A stretch of 64,000 nucleotides of DNA, from positions 1 to 64,000 of the forward strand of contig ONGR01000006.1 of the NCBI GenBank assembly GCA_900317425.1. The letters are read 5' to 3'. The notes below the pieces were generated by a model that was given only the letters and a program-made list of their open reading frames with translations, did no database searches and had not been told where the DNA came from. The stretch is from an uncultured Eubacteriales bacterium (GTDB lineage Bacteria > Bacillota > Clostridia > Oscillospirales > Oscillospiraceae). Both the position numbers and the translations under genes were made by a program. Shown here piece after piece: positions 26,611 through 34,079 of this stretch (position 1 is its first letter; every line of letters begins with the position of its first letter).

Positions 26611-26631
26611 TTTCCGGGATATTCCCGGAAA
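26611..26631. promoter_or_regulatory. Palindrome upstream of the sigma factor gene
   Basis: TTTCCGGGA and TCCCGGAAA are perfect 9-bp arms separated by TAT. The site lies 55 nt before the sigma factor ATG, where no housekeeping promoter is apparent. It could be an operator. No adjacent regulator is an obvious binder. Confidence 0.4.
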
Positions 26632-26686
26632 AATCCGGTCTTTATTGATGAAGGACCTTCCAAGATTTCACGAGAGGAGGAGGCAG

Positions 26687-27244
26687 ATGGAGGACAATCG
26701 GATCATCGAGCTGTACTGGCAGCGGGACGATCGCGCCATTCCGGAGACGGCGCAGAAATACGGCGCCTTCTGCTCCGCCATCGCCGGAAACGTGCTTTCC
26801 GACCGGCGGGACGCGGAGGAGTGCGTCAACGACACGTGGCTCCACGCCTGGAACGCCATGCCGCCCCAGCGGCCCCTGCTGCTGCGGCCCTTCCTGGGCC
26901 GGATCACACGGAATCTGGCCATTAACCTGTGGGAGAAAAACCACGCCCAGAAGCGCGACGCCAACATGGAGCTGCTGCTGGACGAGCTGTCCGACTGCAT
27001 CCCCTCGCCCCGGACCGTGGAGCGGGAGATGGAGGCCCGGGAGCTGGGCGGTCTCATCAGCGCCTGGCTGCGGACGCTGCCCTCTGATGACCGGTGCCTC
27101 TTCCTCCGCCGCTACTGGAACGGAAAATCGCTGCAGGAACTGGCAAAAGAGTACCGCCAAACGCCGGAGAAGCTGGCCCGGCAGACGTACCGGCTGCGGC
27201 AGGCCCTCAAAACCTACCTGGAAAGGAATGGTGTGACTCTATGA
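26687..27244 (+). CDS. ECF-type RNA polymerase sigma factor
   Basis: The protein is 185 aa from the ATG at 26687, preceded by GAGAGGAGGAGG. Sigma region 2 includes GAFCSAIAGNVLSDRRDAEECVNDTWLHAWN and ITRNLAINLWEKNHAQKR in part. Region 4 follows a linker at about 120-175: LRTLPSDDRCLFLRRYWNGK, then the recognition helix LAKEYRQTPEKLARQTYRLR. It should direct RNA polymerase to a small regulon. The next gene overlaps by ATGA and has the short cytoplasmic head plus membrane helix typical of partners encoded behind such sigma factors. That makes it the likely anti-sigma or sensor. Confidence 0.9.
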   Translation: MEDNRIIELYWQRDDRAIPETAQKYGAFCSAIAGNVLSDRRDAEECVNDTWLHAWNAMPPQRPLLLRPFLGRITRNLAINLWEKNHAQKRDANMELLLDELSDCIPSPRTVEREMEARELGGLISAWLRTLPSDDRCLFLRRYWNGKSLQELAKEYRQTPEKLARQTYRLRQALKTYLERNGVTL

Positions 27245-28725
27245 ACGAAAAGAAGCTATACGACGGCATCACCCATATCGACGATGACCTGATCGAGGAG
27301 GCTCAGAGCGTCCCGGCCCGGCGGCGGAAGAGCCCCTGGGTGAAATGGGGCGCCATGGCGGCCTGCCTGTGCTTCGTGGCGGCAGGCGCCCTTGCCCTGC
27401 TGCTCCACGGCGGCGGCCGCAGCGGTCTGCCGGGCGGTCCCGAAGACCCCATCACATCCACTCCGCCGGACGCCAGCCCGGCCCACTTCGTGGCGGCCCA
27501 GGCGGAGTATCCGGACCGGGTGGCCTACCCCAAGGATGGAGAACTCTATGACAACTGGTGGGATGACGCCCAGACCCGGCGCGATCTGATGGACGACTAT
27601 CGGGGCACTCTGGACGATTTCCTCACCGGCAGCATCCCGGCATTTCTGGGCGGCGCCGCCGGGGAGAACAAGGTCTACTCCCCCCTGAACGTCTACCTGG
27701 CCTTTGGCATGCTGGCGGAGATCACCGACGGCCAGAGTCGACAGCAGATCCTGGACGCCATGGGCGCCGACAGCATCGAGACCCTCCGCACCCGGGTAGG
27801 CGCCCTGTGGAACGCCAACTACCAGGACGACGGAATCACCACCTGTCTGCTGGCCGGCTCCCTCTGGCTCCGGGACGACATGGGCTATCTCCAGCCCGCC
27901 CTGGACTCCCTGGCAAAAAACTATTACGCCTCCTCCTACCGGGGAGCGATGGGCACTCCGGATTACAACGCCGCCCTCCAGGCCTGGCTCAACAAGCAGA
28001 CCGGCGGTCTGCTGAAGGAGCAGGCGGCGGGCGTGGAGCTGGACCCCAGCACCGTCATCGCCCTGGCCACCGCCATCTATTTCAAGGCCGGCTGGGCGGA
28101 TGAGTTCGGCGAGGCCGCCACCTCCCCCGACACCTTCCACTCGGCAAAGGGCGACGTGACCTGTGACTTCATGCACAGCACCGACGACGGCGCCCTCTAC
28201 CGGGGCGACGGTTTTACCGCCGCGTCCAAGCCGATGCAAAACGGCAGCGCCATGTGGTTCGTCCTCCCCGACGAGGGCACGGCCCCCGAGGCCCTGCTGG
28301 ACGGCCGCTTCACGCAGTTCCTGCTGGCGGAGAAGGATGACGACACCGCCGGCAATTACTGGGCCGATCAGGAGCATTATCTCATCAACCTGTCCCTGCC
28401 CAAGTTCGACGTGGACTCCGACACGGACCTGATCCCCGGCATGCAGGCCATGGGCATCACCGACGTGTTTGACTGGTCCATCTCTGACTTCACCCCCCTC
28501 ACCGACGAGGTCGATGAACTCTGCGTCTCCGAGGCCCGGCACGCCGCCCGGGTGAAGGTGGACGAGGAGGGCGTGGAGGCCGCCGCCTACACGGTCATCG
28601 ACGTGGAAGCCACCGGCATGCTGATGGGCGACGAGATCGACTTCACCCTGGACCGCCCCTTCCTCTTCGCCGTCACCGGCGAGGACGGCCTGCCTCTGTT
28701 CGTGGGCGTGGTGAACCGGCCGTAA
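27241..28725 (+). CDS. Membrane-anchored serpin with anti-sigma-like N-terminus
   Basis: The protein is 494 aa; the ATG overlaps the sigma factor stop. Residues 1-32 (KKLYDGITHIDDDLIEEAQ) resemble the cytoplasmic head of clostridial anti-sigma partners. One helix follows at about 33-59 (VKWGAMAACLCFVAAGALAL). The outer part, about 125-494, is a full serpin: KVYSPLNVYLAFGMLAEITDG, FKAGWADEF, hinge EEGVEAAAYT (442-451), and PFLFAVTGEDGLPLFVGVV at the end. The Ala-rich hinge predicts an inhibitory serpin with P1 near Thr458. I infer that the outer domain traps a protease and may report this to the sigma factor, or that the serpin is only co-expressed with it. Confidence 0.87.
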   Translation: MNEKKLYDGITHIDDDLIEEAQSVPARRRKSPWVKWGAMAACLCFVAAGALALLLHGGGRSGLPGGPEDPITSTPPDASPAHFVAAQAEYPDRVAYPKDGELYDNWWDDAQTRRDLMDDYRGTLDDFLTGSIPAFLGGAAGENKVYSPLNVYLAFGMLAEITDGQSRQQILDAMGADSIETLRTRVGALWNANYQDDGITTCLLAGSLWLRDDMGYLQPALDSLAKNYYASSYRGAMGTPDYNAALQAWLNKQTGGLLKEQAAGVELDPSTVIALATAIYFKAGWADEFGEAATSPDTFHSAKGDVTCDFMHSTDDGALYRGDGFTAASKPMQNGSAMWFVLPDEGTAPEALLDGRFTQFLLAEKDDDTAGNYWADQEHYLINLSLPKFDVDSDTDLIPGMQAMGITDVFDWSISDFTPLTDEVDELCVSEARHAARVKVDEEGVEAAAYTVIDVEATGMLMGDEIDFTLDRPFLFAVTGEDGLPLFVGVVNRP

Positions 28726-28735
28726 CGACACAAAC

Positions 28736-28768
28736 AACAAGACCCTGCCGAATCGGCAGGGTCTTGTT
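28736..28768. terminator. Bidirectional terminator between the serpin and S9 peptidase genes
   Basis: The 15-bp stem AACAAGACCCTGCCG/CGGCAGGGTCTTGTT has a 3-nt loop. T-tracts on both sides are short, so efficiency is uncertain. The two genes converge here. Confidence 0.7.
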
Positions 28769-28780
28769 CATTATGTAAGC

Positions 28781-30742
28781 TTACCCCTTGTGATTGTCGA
28801 ACCAGGCGGTGATCTCGTTCAGCCGCTTCAGCCGGTGGGCGGGCTTGCCGCTGCGGGAGAGCTCGTGGTTCTCGCCCCGGAAGCAGACCATCTTGCTCTC
28901 CACCCCGTGGGCGATGAGCGCCGTGAACATCTGGTACCCCTGGTCGATGGGACAGCGGTAGTCCTCAAAGGAGTGGATGAACAGAGTGGGGGTCTTCACC
29001 CGGTCGGCATACTTCATGGGGCTGTGCCACCACAGCTTCTCCGGGTCGCCCCAGGGATCGGAGGCGTTCTGGTCGGGGGCGAAGCCCACGCCGATGTCGG
29101 ACACGCCGTAGAAGGAGAACCAGTTGGAGATGGACCGCTGGCTGGCGCAGGCCCGGAACCGGTCCGTGTGGCCGATGATCCAGTTGGTCATGAAGCCGCC
29201 GTAGGAGCCGCCGGTCTCGAAGAAATTGCTCGCGTCCATGGCGGGATATGCGGCCAGGGCCGCGTCGCAGAAGGCCATGAGGTCGTCATAGTCCACGGTG
29301 CCGTACTTGCCCCGGATGTCCATGAACTCACCCCGGCCGTCGGAGCCGGTGGGGTTGCAGAAGATGACGAAATAGCCCTTGCCGGCCCAGTACTGCATCT
29401 CGTGGTAGAACACGGGGCCGTACACCGTCTTGGGGCCGCCGTGGACGTCCAGGATCACCGGGTATTTCTTCGCCGGATCGTAGTCCATGGGCTTGAGGAC
29501 GAAGCCGTGGACCTCGTAGCCGTCGCGCTCCACGTTCAGCACCTCCGGCGCCGCCACGTACTTGCCCCGGAGCCGGGCGTCGTTGAAATGGCTCAGCTGG
29601 CGGCAGCGGCCGTCGTAGAGCTCCTGGGCCTTCATGTCGTAGAGGCCCACCATCAGGATCTTGCCGCCGCAGACGTCGAAGCAGTCCACGGAGCCGTCCT
29701 TCTCCACCACGGGGGAGATATGGCCGTTCTCCAGCTTATAGAGATAGGCCCCGTCGAACCGGGTGGTGATGAAGTAGCAGGTATCCCCCGCCATCTTCAC
29801 GCTGCGGCCGCCGCCGTAGCGGACGTCGCTGCCCACGGAGGTGCCGATGGCCTCGCCGTGGCGGGCGTAGAGGCTCAGCTTGCCGGTGGCGTAGTCCAGT
29901 TTGTAGAAGTCGGTGTCGGTGTTGAGGCCGCAGCGCTCATCGGAGGCGAAGACCACGGCGAAGGTCTCGCCCAGATCGAAGCCACCCAGAGAGAACTTCT
30001 CCCCGTCCTTCACCAGGGTGGTGATCTCCCCGGTCTTCAGATCCATGCGGCACAGGGCGTTCTCCCCGGTCAGGGGCAGCAGGGGCCGGACGGGGGTGGT
30101 CATGAAGTAGACGGACGCCTTGTCGGCGCTGAGCTTGGCGTCGGAGACGTTGACGTTCCGCTCCGTCAGGCGGTGCAGCTTCTTCCGCCGGGCGTCGTAG
30201 CGGAAGAGGGAGGTATAGGCCCCTTTGGTATAGGTGCCGCCGTTCCACCACCAGGGCACCTGGGCGATCTCCTCATAGTCCTCGTTGTCCTTGCGGTATT
30301 TCTTGTAGGCCGCCAGATCCTTCTTCTCCCCCCGGTACAGCTCCTCAAAGCCGGGGAAGGTGGTGCCCGCCACCAGCAGGTCGCCGCCGGGCAGGGGCAG
30401 GACGCGGGACACCGGGATGGGAAAGGTGTAGGCCAGCTCCGCCTCGCCGCCGGTGAGGGAGATGCGGTACCAGCGGCTCTCCAGGGCGTTGTCGCCGTCC
30501 TCCTCCCGCTTGCCGGGGAAGAGGATGGTATCCTCGTCCAGATATTGGAAAGAGCTCTCCTTGCCGAAGGAGGTCAGCTTCTTCAGTCTGCCGTTCCGGC
30601 GGAGATAGAGGTACGAGCGGTAGCCGTTCTTCTTCCGGTCCGCCTCCGACACCACCAGGCAGGCGGTCCTGCCCGCCGGGGAGAAGGTGACGTTTGACAG
30701 GAATTTCAAATGGCAGAATTCATCCACAGCGATGGGTTTCAT
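28781..30742 (-). CDS. S9 family prolyl oligopeptidase-like peptidase
   Basis: The protein is 653 aa from the ATG at 30742. A beta-propeller-like region covers about 1-390 with repeated short strands. An alpha/beta hydrolase domain follows from about 400: PVILDVHGGPKTVYG, the nucleophile in GGSYGGFMTN, FIHSFEDYRCPIDQG with the likely catalytic Asp, and FRGENHELSRSG with the His. This is the acylaminoacyl-peptidase/DPP IV arrangement. No signal peptide is visible, so it probably cleaves small peptides in the cytoplasm. It has its own promoter at 30777-30805. Confidence 0.93.
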   Translation of the reverse strand: MKPIAVDEFCHLKFLSNVTFSPAGRTACLVVSEADRKKNGYRSYLYLRRNGRLKKLTSFGKESSFQYLDEDTILFPGKREEDGDNALESRWYRISLTGGEAELAYTFPIPVSRVLPLPGGDLLVAGTTFPGFEELYRGEKKDLAAYKKYRKDNEDYEEIAQVPWWWNGGTYTKGAYTSLFRYDARRKKLHRLTERNVNVSDAKLSADKASVYFMTTPVRPLLPLTGENALCRMDLKTGEITTLVKDGEKFSLGGFDLGETFAVVFASDERCGLNTDTDFYKLDYATGKLSLYARHGEAIGTSVGSDVRYGGGRSVKMAGDTCYFITTRFDGAYLYKLENGHISPVVEKDGSVDCFDVCGGKILMVGLYDMKAQELYDGRCRQLSHFNDARLRGKYVAAPEVLNVERDGYEVHGFVLKPMDYDPAKKYPVILDVHGGPKTVYGPVFYHEMQYWAGKGYFVIFCNPTGSDGRGEFMDIRGKYGTVDYDDLMAFCDAALAAYPAMDASNFFETGGSYGGFMTNWIIGHTDRFRACASQRSISNWFSFYGVSDIGVGFAPDQNASDPWGDPEKLWWHSPMKYADRVKTPTLFIHSFEDYRCPIDQGYQMFTALIAHGVESKMVCFRGENHELSRSGKPAHRLKRLNEITAWFDNHKG

Positions 30743-30776
30743 AGCTCCACAGCCTTTCTCTTTGTGATTTGCTTCT

Positions 30777-30805
30777 ATTGTACGATGGCGGCGGGGAGAT
30801 TGCAA
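30777..30805 (-). promoter_or_regulatory. Promoter of the S9 peptidase gene
   Basis: Minus strand: TTGCAA (30805-30800), 17-nt spacer, TACAAT (30782-30777), 35 nt before the ATG. Confidence 0.75.
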
Positions 30806-30844
30806 GATTCGATTCTCTTATAGTAAAAGAGTCGCCTGTCTACA

Positions 30845-30870
30845 ACAAAAGAGCCGCCCTTCGGCGGCTC
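30845..30870 (-). terminator. Terminator of the CPBP protease gene
   Basis: GAGCCGCC/GGCGGCTC with a 4-nt loop; on the minus strand TTTTGTTG follows. It lies 15 nt beyond the stop at 30886. Confidence 0.78.
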
Positions 30871-30885
30871 TTTGGGGATGGATCA

Positions 30886-32007
30886 TCAGAGGGTCAGGAA
30901 GGTGCTCACCACCATAAGCAGGCAAACGGCGGTGAACAGGAGCATGCCGGGGTTGAGCCAGGCGGTGCGGAAGCGCCGGCCCTTGCCCAGCTCCAGCGCT
31001 GCCGGCCGGAAGGTGAGGCGCCGGCTGCGGATGATGAGCAGCACCAGGCCCGCCAACGCGCAGCCGATCATGATGATGGAGTACAGGCCCGCAGCGACGG
31101 CGCCCGGCGTGACGGCGGACGACGCGTCCGACACCAGAGCGGTGAGGTCCAGCTCCTCCAGCTCGCTGGCGCCGTCCGCGGATTCGCCGGCCCACTCCAT
31201 CAGCTTCGGGCCCACCACGCCGCCCAGAAGGTTGATGAGCATGTGGAGGCCCACGGTGTAGCGCAGCTTGCCGGTGCGCAGGTATACGTAGCCGAACACC
31301 AGGCCCAGGGTAAAGGCGTAGAACATCTGGGAGAGGTTGCCGTGGAACAGGCCGAACATGGCCGCCGTGGTCACCACCGCCAGCTTCTCGCCGTAGGGGT
31401 GCATCCGGTCGATGAGGGTCTTGCGGAAGATGAACTCCTCGATCAGCGGCGCCAGGATCACCATGAACAGGATCTGCAGCACCACGGAATCTCCGCTGAC
31501 GTACTCGTCCAGCGGGTTGCCCGGCACGAAGCCCACCAGCTTCTCCACCAGGCTCTGGATGGCCATGCCCAGCAGATTGCCGGCATACATCATGAAGATG
31601 CTGATGAGGATGATCCCGACGTACCGCCCCAGGCTCAGGCTCTCCTTTTCCAGGGGCAGGGACGGCGCCCGGCGCATGATCAGCAGGCCCAGCGGCACGC
31701 CCACCAGGTACATGGGCGCGAACGTCACCAGCCACAGCCCCCAGGAGGAGTTCTCCATCCCAGCGGGCGCAACGGCGTCCAGGATGAGGCCCAGCACGAT
31801 CTGGACCACCGAGGCCGCCAGCAGGATGACCACCGTGCCCAGGCCCATCCGGGAGAAGTGCCGGCTGATGATGCGGCGGGTCTCCTCGCCCATGGGGGTC
31901 TTTCCGGGTTCCGCCGGGTCGAAGCCGCCTCCGTCTCCGGGGAGATCGGTGTGGTCCGCGGTCCCCGTTTTGCCGTAGTCGGTGGTCTCGTAGTATGTGT
32001 TTTCCAT
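30886..32007 (-). CDS. CPBP family intramembrane metalloprotease
   Basis: The protein is 373 aa with about eight hydrophobic segments after a 55-residue hydrophilic N-terminus. The three family motifs are present in order: EEFIFRK (EExxxR), FGLFHGN (FxxxH) and HMLINL (HxxxN). These supply the Glu and His residues of the catalytic site of CAAX/Rce1-like proteases. Bacterial members act in bacteriocin immunity or protein processing, but nothing here identifies a target. GAAAGGA precedes the ATG. Confidence 0.9.
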   Translation of the reverse strand: MENTYYETTDYGKTGTADHTDLPGDGGGFDPAEPGKTPMGEETRRIISRHFSRMGLGTVVILLAASVVQIVLGLILDAVAPAGMENSSWGLWLVTFAPMYLVGVPLGLLIMRRAPSLPLEKESLSLGRYVGIILISIFMMYAGNLLGMAIQSLVEKLVGFVPGNPLDEYVSGDSVVLQILFMVILAPLIEEFIFRKTLIDRMHPYGEKLAVVTTAAMFGLFHGNLSQMFYAFTLGLVFGYVYLRTGKLRYTVGLHMLINLLGGVVGPKLMEWAGESADGASELEELDLTALVSDASSAVTPGAVAAGLYSIIMIGCALAGLVLLIIRSRRLTFRPAALELGKGRRFRTAWLNPGMLLFTAVCLLMVVSTFLTL

Positions 32008-32062
32008 AGCCGCCTTCCTTTCTCGCCCGCAAAATCCGTCTATTGATATTCTATCATATCAT

Positions 32063-32091
32063 ATTATATTCGACAAATGCCGGTTTCGCAA
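32063..32091 (-). promoter_or_regulatory. Promoter of the CPBP protease gene
   Basis: Minus strand: TTGCGA (32091-32086), 17-nt spacer, TATAAT (32068-32063). A second possible -10, TAGAAT, lies closer to the gene. Confidence 0.7.
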
Positions 32092-32114
32092 CCCCGGGCC
32101 GGCGGGCCGCTCCA

Positions 32115-32143
32115 TTGACAAACGGCGGCCCGTCCAGTAGTAT
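32115..32143 (+). promoter_or_regulatory. Promoter upstream of the MacAB-like operon
   Basis: TTGACA, 17-nt spacer, TAGTAT. It is about 155 nt upstream of the first gene. A regulated site nearer the gene (32199-32232) may provide a second start. Confidence 0.6.
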
Positions 32144-32198
32144 ATCCACAGATCGGTGCCATCTCTCATGAAAAATATTTTTTGCGGCATCCCATCAA

Positions 32199-32232
32199 CT
32201 GTCACAGTTCTGTCACATTGATCTGCTATGCT
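32199..32232 (+). promoter_or_regulatory. Pho-box-like direct repeat with -10 element
   Basis: CTGTCACA occurs at 32199-32206 and again at 32210-32217, an 11-bp period (one helical turn). A -10-like TATGCT begins at 32227, ten bases after the second repeat. This is the geometry of sites where OmpR/PhoB-type regulators replace the -35 contact. It lies 66 nt before the first adaptor gene. The regulator is unknown; one OmpR-type gene lies at 55662. Confidence 0.5.
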
Positions 32233-32297
32233 GAGAGCAGATCATACCACAGCGCAGCGGCCCGGCCGCATACCCTTTGGAACGGAGGATCGTATCT

Positions 32298-33353
32298 ATG
32301 AGCGAAATGGAGACCCACACCAACGTCACGCCCCCGGCGAAAAAGAGCCGGAGGCGGATCATTCTGCCCATCGTCATCGTGCTGGCCGTGCTGGTGCTGG
32401 CTGCCGTGGCGGCCAAGCTGGCCGGTCTCCTCGACCGGAACGAGCCCGGCCCGGCGGATCCCGGCGAGTACGTGGACGTGGAGACCTTCAACTATTACAG
32501 CGGCGTCATCGAGCCCCAGAAGACCTGGGATATCCAGAAGGACGCCAGCCGGGACATCGCCGAGGTGTACGTGTCCGTGGGCGACGCCGTCACCACCGGG
32601 CAGAAGCTCTTCGCCTACGACACCTCCGACACGGAGATGAAGCTGCAGCAGGCCCAGCTGGAGCTGGACGGCATCAACAACGAGATCGACGGCTACGCCG
32701 GCCAGATCCGGGAGCTGACCCAGCTCCGGTCCGAGACCGCCGACGAGGCCACCAAGCTGGGCTACACCGAGCAGATCAACGAGATGGAGATCTCCCGCCG
32801 CCAGGCCCAGCTGAACCTGCAGACCCAGCAGCTGGAGATCGAGAACCTCCGCAAGGGTCTGGAAAACGCCGTGGTGACCTCCACCATGGACGGCGTGGTC
32901 AAGCAGATCAACAGCAGCGCGGGCTACGACCAGACCGCCTACATGACCATCCTGGCCACCGGTTCCTATCAGGTCAAGGCCACGGTGGATGAGCTGAACG
33001 TGTCCTCCCTCTGCGAGGGCATGGCCGTGCGCGTCCACTCCCGGGTGGACGCCAGCCGGGTCTGGGACGGCACCATCACCAAGATCGACACCGAGAACAC
33101 CGCCGACAACGGTCAGGGCGACTATTACTACGGCGGCGGCAACCCGGAAAACCAGGCCACCAAGTACTATTTCTACGTCTCCCTCACCACCTCCGACGAC
33201 CTGCTGCTGGGCCAGCACGTCTACGTAGAGCCCGTGATGGATGACGGCATGACCGACGACGGCGGCAGCATCGACGACGGCGCGGCGGATGACGGCGCGG
33301 CGGACGACGGTGTGATCCCGGACGGCGCCGAAGACGGCCAGCCCCAGGGGTAA
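32298..33353 (+). CDS. Efflux adaptor protein, MacA/HlyD-like (first of two)
   Basis: The protein is 351 aa from the ATG at 32298 (GGAGG 9 nt upstream). One N-terminal helix (IILPIVIVLAVLVLAAVAAK) anchors it. A lipoyl-like half (VETFNYYSGVIEPQ, VSVGDAVTTGQKLFAYDT) precedes a helical hairpin of about 70 residues, then the second half (VVTSTMDGVVKQINSSAGY) and a beta-barrel (VKATVDELNVSSLCEGMAV). The C-terminus carries an acidic low-complexity tail with repeated DDG units. It would link the MacB-type permease to the cell surface, where it may shape substrate entry. Confidence 0.88.
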   Translation: MSEMETHTNVTPPAKKSRRRIILPIVIVLAVLVLAAVAAKLAGLLDRNEPGPADPGEYVDVETFNYYSGVIEPQKTWDIQKDASRDIAEVYVSVGDAVTTGQKLFAYDTSDTEMKLQQAQLELDGINNEIDGYAGQIRELTQLRSETADEATKLGYTEQINEMEISRRQAQLNLQTQQLEIENLRKGLENAVVTSTMDGVVKQINSSAGYDQTAYMTILATGSYQVKATVDELNVSSLCEGMAVRVHSRVDASRVWDGTITKIDTENTADNGQGDYYYGGGNPENQATKYYFYVSLTTSDDLLLGQHVYVEPVMDDGMTDDGGSIDDGAADDGAADDGVIPDGAEDGQPQG

Positions 33354-33365
33354 AGGAGGGCCGTC

Positions 33366-34079
33366 ATGCTGCTTGAACTTTCGCACATTTATAAAACCTA
33401 TCATCAGGATCAGCTGGACGTCCCGGTGCTGAAGGACGTGTCACTCCAGGTGGAAAAGGGCGACTATCTGGCCATCATGGGCCCCTCCGGCTCCGGCAAG
33501 TCCACGCTGATGAACCTGATCGGCTGTCTGGACCGGCCCACCAGCGGCGCCTACCGTCTGGACGGCGCGGACCTCCTGTCCCTCAGCGACAACGCCCTGT
33601 CGGAGATCCGGTGCCACAAGATCGGCTTCGTGTTCCAGAGCTTCCAGCTCCTGCCCGGGGAGACGGCCCTGCAGAACGTGATGCTGCCCCTGTCCTTCGC
33701 CGGGGTGCGGCGCTCGGACCGCGCCGAGATCGCCAAACGGGCCCTGGAGCGTGTGGGACTGGGCGACCGGCTGGACTTCCTGCCCACCCAGCTCTCCGGC
33801 GGTCAGAAGCAGCGGGTGGCCATCGCCCGGGCTCTGGTCAACGATCCGGAGATCGTCCTGGCCGACGAGCCCACCGGCGCCCTGGACCAGAAGTCCGGCG
33901 CCGCCGTCATGGACCTCTTTGAACAGCTCAACGCCGAGGGCGTCACCCTCATCGTCATCACCCACGACGCCAACGTGGGCAGCCGGGCCCGGAAGATCCT
34001 CCACATCGTGGACGGCGAGATCCTGGAGCACAAGGAGGCCCCCCAGGCCGCCGAGGAGAAAGGGGATGAGCCGGCATGA
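33366..34079 (+). CDS. ABC transporter ATPase, MacB/LolD type
   Basis: The protein is 237 aa. Walker A is GPSGSGKST, the signature LSGGQKQR, Walker B IVLADEPTGALD and the H-loop ITHD. The motif GFVFQSFQLLPGETALQNV is typical of the MacB/LolD/FtsE group. It powers the separate permease encoded two genes downstream. Its stop overlaps the second adaptor start (ATGA). Confidence 0.95.
   Translation: MLLELSHIYKTYHQDQLDVPVLKDVSLQVEKGDYLAIMGPSGSGKSTLMNLIGCLDRPTSGAYRLDGADLLSLSDNALSEIRCHKIGFVFQSFQLLPGETALQNVMLPLSFAGVRRSDRAEIAKRALERVGLGDRLDFLPTQLSGGQKQRVAIARALVNDPEIVLADEPTGALDQKSGAAVMDLFEQLNAEGVTLIVITHDANVGSRARKILHIVDGEILEHKEAPQAAEEKGDEPA

Noticed and set aside
33233..33340. Tandem repeat encoding DDGAADDG units in the first adaptor
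   Set aside because: It is real but short and in frame, and it looks like a low-complexity tail rather than a separate repeat element.
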